Shown: positions 1 to 7,800 of the stretch, piece by piece
Layout of the letters: every line of letters begins with the position of its first letter
How positions within the stretch are numbered: the first letter of the stretch is position 1
From: Actinomycetota bacterium
GTDB taxonomy: Bacteria > Actinomycetota > Thermoleophilia > Solirubrobacterales > 70-9
Length of the DNA stretch: 64,000 nt
Direction of reading: 5' to 3'
Assembly: GCA_018268415.1 (NCBI GenBank)
Contig: JAFDWO010000146.1
Location: 30,454-94,453, forward strand
Position numbers and translations under genes: made by a program
Notes under the pieces: model-generated
The model's input: only the letters and a program-made list of their open reading frames with translations
Database searches by the model: none
What the model was told of the DNA's origin: nothing

Positions 1-75
1 GAAGTCGTGAGCTCGGCACGAAGTCGCGGGAGAGGCGTGACGGTTCCGCGCGCCGTGCGGATCCCGTCACGGTGA

Positions 76-113
76 GTTCGCACTTGCCGTACCGGGTACG
101 GCAAAGTGCGAAC
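76..113. repeat. Imperfect long palindrome
   Basis: Left arm 76-93 pairs with right arm 95-113 across a one-base centre. The right arm carries one extra A, so the palindrome is near-perfect with a single bulge. It lies in the gene-free left edge of the window and is followed by an ACGCGTT sequence like the ends of the 52-bp palindromes at 25586 and 34933. That suggests the same class of intergenic palindrome with a different core. No coding sequence is supported here. Confidence 0.7.
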
Positions 114-146
114 GCGTTGTAACGGGCCGACCTGCACGGGTCTCAG

Positions 147-301
147 GGCGGGCCCCATCCCCCTTCCGCTGTTCCTTATGGTCCCGTGGGGACCATAAGG
201 AACAGCGGGGCGATCTCCGGGGACGGAGGGATGCGCGGAAGCGTGACCTCGCTCTCCCTTCCGTGAGCCTTCCTGGCATCCGTGCGCCTTCCGTGACGCC
301 C
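147..301. repeat. Intergenic repeat family A, copy 1
   Basis: About 155 bp recur nearly unchanged at 41017-41170. The unit contains a 20-bp-arm hairpin (166-208), then a conserved tail with a CGATCTCCGG start and two CCTTCCGTGA motifs. Reading frames through it encode the same meaningless low-complexity peptides in both copies, so I treat it as noncoding. This copy lies just past the 3' end of the hyfI gene; the other lies between two convergent genes. Together with the repeat at 331-399 it accounts for most of the gene-free left edge (1-472). Confidence 0.8.
166..208. repeat. Perfect 20-bp-arm hairpin (CTGTTCCTTATGG type)
   Basis: Arms 166-185 and 189-208 are perfectly complementary around a GTG loop. 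The stem contains CTGTTCCTTATGGTCCC. An identical hairpin is at 41036-41078. Related stems beginning CTGTTCCTT occur at 7760-7800 and, degenerate, inside a gene at 52932-52976. There is no T-run after the stem as in a canonical terminator, though it could still terminate transcription in either direction. Confidence 0.85.
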
Positions 302-330
302 CCCTGAGGCCGCGTGGGCCGGCCTCGCAG

Positions 331-399
331 GGACGCAGGGAAGCGAGGCGAGGGGAGCGCACACCGGTGCGTGACCCGAGGCGAGCGACCGAGGACGCC
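331..399. repeat. Intergenic repeat family C, copy 1
   Basis: This sequence starts GGACGCAGGGA and ends CGACCGAGGACGCC, around a small central hairpin (CGCAC, four bases, GTGCG). Copies are at 19448-19514 and, shorter, at 60240-60286. The GGACGC word at both ends forms a short direct repeat bracketing the unit. It lies just beyond the stop codon of hyfI. Confidence 0.75.
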
Positions 400-472
400 G
401 CGAGGCCCCCACGCCGCCTCAGGGCATCCCTCGTTGCCCCGGGCGCCGGCAGGCAGCCCGGAAAGCAGCCCC

Positions 473-928
473 TCAACCCCCGTCGATCATCTCCAGGATC
501 GCCGCAGAGATCTCCGCCGGCGTCGGCGGGCAGCCGGGGATGCGAAGGTCTACGGGGAGGAGTTGGTCCAGGGGGAGGGCGAGCTCGGCGGGGTCGGCGA
601 GGACGTTGCAGCCGAGGGCGCAATCGCCGAGGGCGGCGACGCGGCGGGGCTCGGGCATCGCCTCGTAAGCCGACAGGAGGGGTCCCTCCATGCGCCTGGT
701 GATCGGCCCGGTGACGAGGAGAACATCGGCGTGGCGGGGGGAGGCCACGATGTCGAGCCCGAAGCGCTGGAAGTCGTATTGAGGCGCCGCGATCGCGGTC
801 AGCTCGTGCTCGCAGGCGTTGCAGGAGCCGGCGTCGACGTGGCGGATCGCCAGCGAGCGCGCGCCCTGGCGGCGCGGCAGGGCGGCCTCGCGGCGGACGC
901 GTTGGAGGTGGCGGAGGAGGACGAACAT
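473..928 (-). CDS. hyfI: Hydrogenase-4-like small subunit (NuoB/HyfI type)
   Basis: Protein of 151 residues in the NuoB/HycG/HyfI family, the electron-transfer subunit next to the [NiFe]-site subunit in group-4 hydrogenases and complex I. It should bind one proximal [4Fe-4S] cluster. Candidate ligands are Cys36 and Cys39 (SCNACE) and the later GDCALGC and IPGCPP motifs. The spaced CxxC at the first site resembles hydrogenase small subunits more than the tandem CC of complex I NuoB. The ATG overlaps the stop of hyfG by one base (TGATG), so translation is coupled. It is the last gene of the operon. No ferredoxin-like HyfA/HyfH gene is present. Confidence 0.85.
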   Translation of the reverse strand: MFVLLRHLQRVRREAALPRRQGARSLAIRHVDAGSCNACEHELTAIAAPQYDFQRFGLDIVASPRHADVLLVTGPITRRMEGPLLSAYEAMPEPRRVAALGDCALGCNVLADPAELALPLDQLLPVDLRIPGCPPTPAEISAAILEMIDGG

Positions 929-2376
929 CAGCGATCCGCGCAGGCGTAGCAGAGCTCGAAGCTCTTGTTGATCAGCGGGAAGTCGGGCAAGAGGTTGTCG
1001 GCGGTGGCATGGGCGAGCGCCGGCCAGTTGGCGTAGGAGCCGGTCCGCAGGTGGACGCGGCCGAGGCGGCGGGCGACGGTGAGCTCGACCGCGCAGACGG
1101 TCTCCCCGCGCGGGCTCTCGACCCGGGCCACGCCGCGGGGGTCGGCCGGGCCGGGGTCCGAGCCCCCCGCCCCGATCGGCTCGGCGAGCAGCTCCTGTAG
1201 CAGCTCCAGCGTCGCCGGCAGCTCCACCCCGCGCACCTCGAGCCTCGCCCCGACGTCGCCGGAGGGCCGCGCCGGGGCGGCCGGGGCGAAGCTCGAGCCA
1301 TACCAGAGGCCCGGGCTCGTCGAGCGGCAGTCGAGGGCGATCCCCGCGGCGCGGGCCGCGGGCCCGACCGCGCCCAGCGCCGCCGCGTCCTCCGCCGACA
1401 GCACGCCGACCCCGCCGAGGCGGGCCTGGACCGAGGCGGCGAAGGAGAGCTCGCGCCAGGCGCTCGCCGCGTCCTCCCCCAGCTCGCGCAGCGCGCCGCG
1501 GAGCGCGTCGGCCCGGGCCGCCGACACCTCCGGCCCGGCACCGATCGCCACCGTGCCGAAGAGGAACCGGTGCCCGACCAGCTCGGCGTTCAGCCGCAGC
1601 GCCCGCTCCTTCAGCGCCGCGAACGCCATGTTGCCAGGGGCGAAGCCCACCCCGGCGCAGATCTGCGCGATGTCGTTGAGGTGGTTGTAGAGGCGCTCGA
1701 GCTCCAACAGGAGGGTGCGACCGCGGCGCGCCTCCCGGTCCGCCACCAGCCCCAGCGCCGCTTCGCACGCCAGCGCGTAGGCGACCGAGTTGGCGACCGC
1801 GCACGCCCCACAGGCGCGCTGGGCGAAGGCGAGGCCGCGCTCCGGCGACGCGCCCTCCGCCGCCCGCTGGAGCCCGCGGTGCTTGTAGAAGAGGCGTGGG
1901 TCGAGGTGGAGGATCCGCTCGCCGACGACGTGGAAGCGGAAGTGGCCGGACTCGATCACCCCGGCGTGGATCGGGCCGACGGCCACCTGGTAGGTCCCCT
2001 CCCCGCTCACCGGCACGGTCCAGGACCCGGTCGCCGCGGTGTGGGCGACCAGCGGCCGCAGGGACTCGCGCCCGGCGAAGTCGAGCCCGTGGAGGTCGTG
2101 GGCCTCGCGCTCGTCCCAGTCGGCGCCCGGGAGCAGGTCGACGATCGTCGGCACGGCCTCCCCCTCCCCGACCTCGAGGCTCAGCATCCGGGTCGCCTCG
2201 CCATCGGCGAACAGGGCGTTCCAGCGACGCCCGGCGCCAGCCCCCACCGCGTAGGCACCGCAGAAGCGCCCGCCGCGATCGAGCTCGCCGAGGCACGCGT
2301 CGCGCCACCCGACAGGGGCCACGGCCACCGTCTCGGTCGCCTGCCGGGCGAACCCTGCGGTATGCGACGGGCTCAC
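928..2376 (-). CDS. hyfG: Hydrogenase-4-like large subunit (NuoC-NuoD fusion, HyfG/HycE type)
   Basis: Protein of 482 residues. It has an N-terminal NuoC-like domain (about 1-110) and a NuoD/[NiFe]-hydrogenase large-subunit domain, as in HycE and HyfG. The first metal pair is RACGAC (Cys189, Cys192). The last is ELCYAC (Cys476, Cys479), where hydrogenases normally have DPCxxC. All four cysteines remain, but the usual Asp-Pro is Glu-Leu. No hyp maturation genes are in the window, so hydrogenase activity is uncertain. The GTG start at 2376 gives a GTGA overlap with hyfF. The set resembles the Rv0081-Rv0087 locus of Mycobacterium tuberculosis. Confidence 0.85.
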   Translation of the reverse strand: MSPSHTAGFARQATETVAVAPVGWRDACLGELDRGGRFCGAYAVGAGAGRRWNALFADGEATRMLSLEVGEGEAVPTIVDLLPGADWDEREAHDLHGLDFAGRESLRPLVAHTAATGSWTVPVSGEGTYQVAVGPIHAGVIESGHFRFHVVGERILHLDPRLFYKHRGLQRAAEGASPERGLAFAQRACGACAVANSVAYALACEAALGLVADREARRGRTLLLELERLYNHLNDIAQICAGVGFAPGNMAFAALKERALRLNAELVGHRFLFGTVAIGAGPEVSAARADALRGALRELGEDAASAWRELSFAASVQARLGGVGVLSAEDAAALGAVGPAARAAGIALDCRSTSPGLWYGSSFAPAAPARPSGDVGARLEVRGVELPATLELLQELLAEPIGAGGSDPGPADPRGVARVESPRGETVCAVELTVARRLGRVHLRTGSYANWPALAHATADNLLPDFPLINKSFELCYACADR

Positions 2377-3851
2377 GCCCCGCCTCCCATCAGTCCCCGG
2401 ACCAGGTCCGAGCCGGGCAGGACGCAGGCGGCCACGGTGAGCGCGAGGAGCGCCACGACCGCGACCCCCGAGAGCAACGCCACCGCCCGCGCCGAGCGCG
2501 GCCGGGGACCGGTTCCGCGACTGCCGCGGCCGCCGTACAGCCCCTCGAGCAGCGCGTGGGCGAGCCCGAGGAAGCCGAGCGCCAGCAGCACCGCGGCCAC
2601 GGCGGCGACGGCGAGCAGCCCCGCTTCGATCCCCCCCAACAGCACCATCAGCTCGGAGGCGAAGAGCGGCGAGGGCGGCAACGCGGCGAGCGAGACCAGG
2701 CTGACCGTCATCGCCCCCGCGGTCGAGGGGCTGAAGCGCGCAACCCCCCGTGCCGCCCGCCGCGCCGCCCCGGGATCCTGGCGCAGCAACGGGATCGCGG
2801 TGTAGAAGCCGAGCGACTTGGCGATCGCGTGGCCGGCCAGGTGGATGACGACCCCGGCGATCGCCAGCGGCGTGCCGAAGCCGATCCCGAGGGCGATGAT
2901 CCCCATGTGCTCGAGGCTCGAGTAGGCGAGCAGCCGCTTCCACGGCAGCGGCCGCCAGAGGAACGGCACCGCGACCGCGAGCGAGACGAGGCCGAAGCCG
3001 AGGAACAGCTCCTGGACCGCCGTCTGACCGAGGGCCGGGGCCAGCGCCAGCTGCGTCCGCCAGGCGATCAGCAGCACGGTCGGCAGGAGGGCGGCCGAGA
3101 GCAGCGCGCTGATCGGCGGCGGCGCCTCGCTGTGGGCATCCGGAAGCCAGTTGTGGACGGGTGCCCAGCCGATCTTGGCGGCGAGGCCGACGACGATCAG
3201 GACGAAGGCGAAGAGCGTGGTCCGCGCGGGCAGGCCCGCGGCGCTCCGGGCCAACGCGTCCCAGCCGAGGCTCGCCGGTCCGTGCCCGCCGACGGCGGCG
3301 TAGAGGACGACGATCCCGAGCAGCGCGACGCCGAGCCCGAGCGTGGTCAGCACCAGGTACTTCCAGCCTGCCTCGAGCGCGCTCCGTTTGCCGCTGAAGG
3401 TGACGAGCAGCGCCGAGGCCGCGGTCGTCGCCTCGATCAGGAGCCACGCCAGCGCCAGGTTGGCGGCCAGCGGCAGCGCCAGCAGCGCCGCCCAGAAGAG
3501 GTTGAAGGCGGCGTAGTAGTAGACGTGCGAGCGGCGCTCGCCGAACCAGCTGCGGCCCGCGTGGCGCAGGTAGGTCGGCGAGACGAGGGCGCTGGCGAAC
3601 CCGACCGCCGCGGCGAGGGCGAGGAAGACGCCGGCGGCGACGTCGAGCGTGAACCAACTGCCCGACGCGGCGACTCCCGGCGCCGCGTCCAGGGCCAGCA
3701 CCACGAGCGTCGCCGCGATCGCCGCGGTGAGGACGGCGCCGAAGAGGTTGATCCGGTCGGCGACCCGGCCGCTCGGGGCGAGGAAGACGAGCGCGGCCAC
3801 CGCCACCGGCACCGCCGGCAGGGCGATCAGGAGCGCCTCGGTACTAGTCAC
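2373..3851 (-). CDS. hyfF: Hydrogenase-4-like antiporter-type membrane subunit (HyfF)
   Basis: Protein of 492 residues, almost entirely hydrophobic helices, of the NuoL/M/N and Mrp antiporter family. The conserved block KIGWAPVHNWLPDAH and the following pro-rich helix are typical of HyfF/HycQ. It should be one of two proton- or ion-translocating modules of the membrane arm, with HyfB. The GTG start at 3851 gives an 8-base overlap with hyfE and a continuous Ala/Leu-rich first helix; upstream sequence in this frame does not fit the family. Confidence 0.85.
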   Translation of the reverse strand: MTSTEALLIALPAVPVAVAALVFLAPSGRVADRINLFGAVLTAAIAATLVVLALDAAPGVAASGSWFTLDVAAGVFLALAAAVGFASALVSPTYLRHAGRSWFGERRSHVYYYAAFNLFWAALLALPLAANLALAWLLIEATTAASALLVTFSGKRSALEAGWKYLVLTTLGLGVALLGIVVLYAAVGGHGPASLGWDALARSAAGLPARTTLFAFVLIVVGLAAKIGWAPVHNWLPDAHSEAPPPISALLSAALLPTVLLIAWRTQLALAPALGQTAVQELFLGFGLVSLAVAVPFLWRPLPWKRLLAYSSLEHMGIIALGIGFGTPLAIAGVVIHLAGHAIAKSLGFYTAIPLLRQDPGAARRAARGVARFSPSTAGAMTVSLVSLAALPPSPLFASELMVLLGGIEAGLLAVAAVAAVLLALGFLGLAHALLEGLYGGRGSRGTGPRPRSARAVALLSGVAVVALLALTVAACVLPGSDLVRGLMGGGA

Positions 3852-4458
3852 GGAGGCCTCGCAACAGGTCGGTGTCGCCGCTGCCGACGCGCTCGTGGAT
3901 CTTCCCCGCGAAGGCGATGGCGACGGTGACGACGAGGACGAGGTCGAACAGCACGCCGAGCTCGACCACGGCGGGGACGCCGCCGGGCACCGCGATCGCC
4001 AGCAGGTAGACGCCGTTCTCGGCGACCAGGACACCGAGGACCTGGAGGATCGCCGGACGACGGACGGCGACGGTGGTGATACCGAGGCACAGCAGAGCGA
4101 CGGAGCCGTGCTCGGCGACGCGGTCCCCGAGCCCGAGCGGCGGCGTCGCGGCGACCGCGACGAGGACCACCGCGGTGGCGAGAAGGAGCCGCGTCGCCAC
4201 CGACGTGGTCGGCGCCACCAGGGTCCGCTCGGGAGTGCGCCGCCGGGCGAGGACGAGGAGCACCGGGATCGCTGCGGCGCGGACCAGCAGGATCACCCCG
4301 GCAACCACCATCGTCCCGCTGTCGCCGCCCTCGAGCGAGAGCGCGGTGACCCCGAGAATCAGTCCCTGGAGGGCGACGAGGGCGGTCGCGAGGCTCCGCC
4401 GTCGCACCACGATCACACCGATCCCGAGCGCGACCAGGGCAGCGACCGCGGCGTTCAC
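3844..4458 (-). CDS. hyfE: Hydrogenase-4-like membrane subunit HyfE
   Basis: Protein of 204 residues with about six hydrophobic segments, matching HyfE/HycP-type subunits whose second half is NuoK-like (LVAENGVYLLA helix followed by an ELGVLFDL helix). It belongs to the membrane arm of the complex. The GTG start at 4458 overlaps the hyfC stop as GTGA, the same coupling used elsewhere in this operon. A longer open frame extends upstream but antisense-like and out of family, so the short start is preferred. Confidence 0.82.
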   Translation of the reverse strand: MNAAVAALVALGIGVIVVRRRSLATALVALQGLILGVTALSLEGGDSGTMVVAGVILLVRAAAIPVLLVLARRRTPERTLVAPTTSVATRLLLATAVVLVAVAATPPLGLGDRVAEHGSVALLCLGITTVAVRRPAILQVLGVLVAENGVYLLAIAVPGGVPAVVELGVLFDLVLVVTVAIAFAGKIHERVGSGDTDLLRGLRD

Positions 4459-5375
4459 ACCAGGCCTCCGACGAGGGCGCTCGCCAGGCCGACCAGCGCC
4501 AGGGCGCAGCCGCCGGCCATCAGGCCGGGGGCGCGCAGGATCCGCATCTTCGCCTGCGCCGTCTCCGTCGCCGCGAGCGCCGCGCAGAGGACCACGAGCC
4601 CGAGGGCGAGCCAGCCGAGCTGCTCCCAGAAGCCGCCCCAGTGCGGCCCGAAGAGCTCCACCGCCAGCACCAGGACGATCCAGTGGCGGGCGGCGGCGCT
4701 CCACTCGAGCAGCGCCAGGTCGCGCCCCGCGTACTCGAGCAGCGGCCCCTCGTGGATCATCGTCAGCTCCAGGTGGGTGTCGGGGTTGTCGATCGGCTGG
4801 CGTCCGGTCTCGACCAGGACGACGAGCGCGAAGGCCGCCGCGCCGCACCAGTGGGCGGGCTCTCCCCACGGCCCCGAGCCGCCCGCTGCCGCGCCCATCG
4901 CCACCAGGTCGGTGCTCGCGGCCGGCAGCGCGGCGACCACGATGGTGAGCAGCAGGAGCGGCTCGGCGAAGACCGCGAAGGTCAGATCGCGGCCCGAACC
5001 CATCAGGGCGAAGCCGGAGCCGGTGTCCCAGCTCGCGAGGGACAGTGCGAACCGGCCGAGGGCGAGGAGCCCGACCAGGACGAGCGCGTCGTTCCCCAGC
5101 GACCAGTCGGGGGCCCGGCCGGCGATCGGGACGAGGAGCAGGGCCAGAACCGTCGCCGCCGCGACCAGGCACGGTGCCAGGCGATAAAGGAGCGTGGTCG
5201 GCTGCGGGTCCGCCGCACTCTTGCCCCAGAGCCGGCGCAGCTCGCGGTACGGCTGCAGCGGCGAGGGGCCGCGACGACCCTGCAGGCGGGCCTTCAGCGA
5301 CTGCACGGTGCCCGGCAACAGCGGCGCCAGGGCGAGCCCGCCGAGGACCTGGACGAGGGCGGCGACGGCGGTCAT
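4455..5375 (-). CDS. hyfC: Hydrogenase-4-like membrane subunit (NuoH/HyfC type)
   Basis: Protein of 306 residues in the NuoH/HycD family, the membrane anchor contacting the hydrophilic arm. Diagnostic motifs are the N-terminal loop RRGPSPLQPYRELRRLW and the later ETGRQPIDNPDTHLEL with MIHEGPLLEY. About eight membrane helices are visible. ATG 5375 overlaps the hyfB stop (ATGA). Confidence 0.87.
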   Translation of the reverse strand: MTAVAALVQVLGGLALAPLLPGTVQSLKARLQGRRGPSPLQPYRELRRLWGKSAADPQPTTLLYRLAPCLVAAATVLALLLVPIAGRAPDWSLGNDALVLVGLLALGRFALSLASWDTGSGFALMGSGRDLTFAVFAEPLLLLTIVVAALPAASTDLVAMGAAAGGSGPWGEPAHWCGAAAFALVVLVETGRQPIDNPDTHLELTMIHEGPLLEYAGRDLALLEWSAAARHWIVLVLAVELFGPHWGGFWEQLGWLALGLVVLCAALAATETAQAKMRILRAPGLMAGGCALALVGLASALVGGLV

Positions 5376-7324
5376 CCGAGCGCCCCCACGCGCAGCAGGA
5401 CCAGCATCGCCAGGACCAGCACCAGCAGGTAGGCGGCGTAGGCCCGGACGCTCCCCGACTGGATCCGGCGCACGGTCGCGGCGACGGCGAGCGCCCGGTC
5501 CCGCAGCGGGCGATAGAGGTGGGTATCGAAGCGGTGGGGAACCTCGCCGCGGTAGGAGACCGAGGCGACCAGCCCGCCGCGCTTGGTGACCTCGACCTCG
5601 CGCTCCGGGCGCAGCACCGCCTGGAGGACGAGAACGAGCGGCTTGGTGAATCCGGCCGAGGTCCACCCCAACGCCGGCTCGACCCGCTGGCCGCAGGCCC
5701 AGGCGGGGACCGGCGCGGCGCGACGCTCACCGCGCAGGCGCCAGGCGACCGCGGTCAGGACGACGATCCCGAGCAGCAGCCACGGTGCCGGGAGCGAGCC
5801 GGTCCCCGGCACCTCGAGCCCCGGGTGGGCGGCCATCGCGGGAGCCCCCGGAGCCAGCTTGACCAGCGCCGGAAGCAGGAGACCGGGCACCGCGGCGAGG
5901 GCGATGCAGCAGCCGGCCAGGAACACCGGAGCGAGGCGCATCGCTGCCCCCGGCTCCGTCGCCACCGCCGACTCCGGGCGTCGCGGCTCCCCCAGCAGGG
6001 CGAGGCCGGCCGCCTTGACGAAGCAGAAGAGGGCGATCGCGGCGGTTGCGGCGAGGCCCGCGGCGGCCACGCCGCCCGCCAGCCCGGTCCCCAGCGAGGG
6101 CCCGAGGGCGACGTGGACGAGCGCCTGCAGGGTCAGCCACTCGGAGACGAAGCCGTTCAGCGGTGGCACCCCGGCGATCGCCGCGGCGCCGAGGAGGAAC
6201 GCGGCGCCGGTCCACGGCATCCGCCGCAGGAGGCCGCCGAGGCGGTCGAGGTCGAGCGACCCGACGGCGCGCTCGAAGGAGCCCGCGGCGAGGAAGAGGA
6301 GGCTCTTGAAGACCGCGTGGTTGAGGACGTGGAGGAGCGCCGCGGCGAAGGCGATGGCCGCCCAGGTCCGGTCGCCCTCCCAGAGGAAGACCGTGGCGGC
6401 GCCGAGCCCGAGCGCGACGATGCCGACGTTCTCCACCGAGCTGAACGCGAGCAGGCGCTTCAGGTCCCGCTGGACGAGGGCGAAGAGGACCCCGCCGAGG
6501 GCCGAGAGCAGGCCGACCGCCAGTAGGACCAGCCCCGCCCAGAGCGGCACCGGCGCCGCCCATTGGAAGAACACCCGGATGAGACCGTAGATCGCGACCT
6601 TCACCATCACGCCCGACATCAGCGCCGAGAGGTGACTGGGGGCGACCGGGTGGGCGCGGGGCAACCAGGCATGGAGCGGCATCAACCCCGCCTTCGTCCC
6701 GAACCCGATCAGCGCGCCGACGATCACCAGCGTCTGCACCGCCGCGCCCTGCCCGGCGAGCGCCCCCGGGTCGGCGAGGGCGCCGTAGTGGGCGAGCGTC
6801 AGCATCGCGATCCACACCCCGGTGCCGCCGAGGTGGGTGACGGCGAGGTAGACGAAGACGACGTGGCGAACCTCGGGGTCGGTGCGCCGGACGAGGATCG
6901 CGGCCGCCGGGGCGAGCGTCATCAACTCCCAGGCGGCGAGGAAGATCGAGGCATCACGGGCGGCGACGACGCCGCCGAGGGAGAGCAGGAAGAGGCCGCC
7001 GAGGGCGACCAGCCAACGTTCGCCGGGCGCGCCGCGGAGATATTCGCGGCCGTAGGCGAGGGCCGGCAGGGCGACGAGCGCGATCGTCGCCAGGAAGAAG
7101 CCGCTGAGGCCATCGACGCCGAGCGCCGGCGCGAGCCCGCCGTGGAAGCCCGCGCCGATCGGCGCCGCGCCACAGAGGACGGCCACCCCGGCCGCGCCCG
7201 CCAGCCCGACCCCGATCGCCTGCAGCCCCAGGGCAGGAGCAGTCGGCAGCCGCACCAGCGGCCCGACCGTCCCCACGATGAGGACGACGGCCCCGAGGAC
7301 CGCCGCCGTTTCGGCCGCGCCCAA
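5372..7324 (-). CDS. hyfB: Hydrogenase-4-like antiporter-type membrane subunit (HyfB)
   Basis: Protein of 650 residues with some 14-16 membrane helices, of the NuoL/MrpA family. The conserved GTKAGLMPLHAWLPRAHPVA segment contains the lysine and histidines of the ion-translocation pathway. The C-terminal extension is HyfB-like and ends in a final membrane helix. It is the first structural gene of the operon and begins 10 bases after the ArsR regulator gene, so it probably shares its transcript. Confidence 0.87.
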   Translation of the reverse strand: MGAAETAAVLGAVVLIVGTVGPLVRLPTAPALGLQAIGVGLAGAAGVAVLCGAAPIGAGFHGGLAPALGVDGLSGFFLATIALVALPALAYGREYLRGAPGERWLVALGGLFLLSLGGVVAARDASIFLAAWELMTLAPAAAILVRRTDPEVRHVVFVYLAVTHLGGTGVWIAMLTLAHYGALADPGALAGQGAAVQTLVIVGALIGFGTKAGLMPLHAWLPRAHPVAPSHLSALMSGVMVKVAIYGLIRVFFQWAAPVPLWAGLVLLAVGLLSALGGVLFALVQRDLKRLLAFSSVENVGIVALGLGAATVFLWEGDRTWAAIAFAAALLHVLNHAVFKSLLFLAAGSFERAVGSLDLDRLGGLLRRMPWTGAAFLLGAAAIAGVPPLNGFVSEWLTLQALVHVALGPSLGTGLAGGVAAAGLAATAAIALFCFVKAAGLALLGEPRRPESAVATEPGAAMRLAPVFLAGCCIALAAVPGLLLPALVKLAPGAPAMAAHPGLEVPGTGSLPAPWLLLGIVVLTAVAWRLRGERRAAPVPAWACGQRVEPALGWTSAGFTKPLVLVLQAVLRPEREVEVTKRGGLVASVSYRGEVPHRFDTHLYRPLRDRALAVAATVRRIQSGSVRAYAAYLLVLVLAMLVLLRVGALG

Positions 7325-7334
7325 CCCGCCGGAC

Positions 7335-7715
7335 CTACCGCGACCGGGTCTTCCTCGACGAGGCGCCTTCCCCAGGCGCCTCCTCCCCCAGCTCCCCCAA
7401 CAGCGCGTGCGCTTCCTCCAGATGCGAACCGATGACCTGCCGCGCGCTCTCCATCAGCTGGAAGGTCCGCGGATCACGGACGCTGTAGTGGACGCTCGTC
7501 CCTTCCTTGCGCGCCTCCAGGATCCCCGCCCGGCGCATCGCCGCGAGGTGCTGCGAAGCACCGCTGGAATCGATCCCGAGCTCCGCCTGCAACTGCCCGA
7601 CGGTCATCTCCCCGTCCCTCAACAGTCCGACCACGCGCACCCGGATCGGGTGCCCGAGCGTGCGGAAGAACTCCGCCTTCACCTGCGCCGCCGTCTCACG
7701 CTTGGTCGTCACCAT
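7335..7715 (-). CDS. ArsR-family transcriptional regulator of the hyf-like operon
   Basis: Protein of 126 residues with a winged helix-turn-helix: FFRTLGHPIRVRVVGLLRDG, then the recognition segment SSGASQHLAAMRRAGILEARKEG and a wing (SVHYSVRD). No CxC-type metal site is visible, so the inducer is unknown. Start ATG 7715 is chosen because an inverted repeat (7729-7748) lies immediately upstream and would fall inside the gene with the longer start at 7742. In M. tuberculosis the ArsR-type Rv0081 precedes a very similar gene set, which supports a local regulator. Confidence 0.82.
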   Translation of the reverse strand: MVTTKRETAAQVKAEFFRTLGHPIRVRVVGLLRDGEMTVGQLQAELGIDSSGASQHLAAMRRAGILEARKEGTSVHYSVRDPRTFQLMESARQVIGSHLEEAHALLGELGEEAPGEGASSRKTRSR

Positions 7716-7728
7716 CCGTAAGGACCTT

Positions 7729-7748
7729 ATCTTATAAGCCAATAAGAT
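7729..7748. promoter_or_regulatory. Candidate ArsR operator and promoter of the hyf operon
   Basis: Inverted repeat ATCTTAT / ATAAGAT separated by six bases, an AT-rich island in otherwise GC-rich DNA, about 13 bases before the chosen ATG. Its size and symmetry fit an ArsR/SmtB operator, and it can overlap a -10 element. Autoregulation is inferred from position. Confidence 0.55.
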
Positions 7749-7759
7749 TTCCCCCAGTC

Positions 7760-7800
7760 AGCTGTTCCTTTTGCCCACCATTCCGGCAAAAGGAACAGCT
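7760..7800. terminator. Hairpin at the rapZ 3' end (CTGTTCCTT type)
   Basis: Perfect 16-bp arms at 7760-7775 and 7785-7800 with a nine-base loop. It overlaps the rapZ stop codon by two bases. It likely terminates rapZ transcription before the divergent-facing operator region. The stem begins AGCTGTTCCTT, matching the start of the family A hairpins. Confidence 0.65.

Noticed and set aside
1..310. Insertion sequence ends flanking the inverted repeats
   Set aside because: No transposase gene or target-site duplication could be found near any of the repeat families.
473..4034. Very long open frames antisense to or out of frame with the hyf genes
   Set aside because: High GC removes stop codons in shadow frames. 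The family motifs and overlapping starts identify only one frame per gene.
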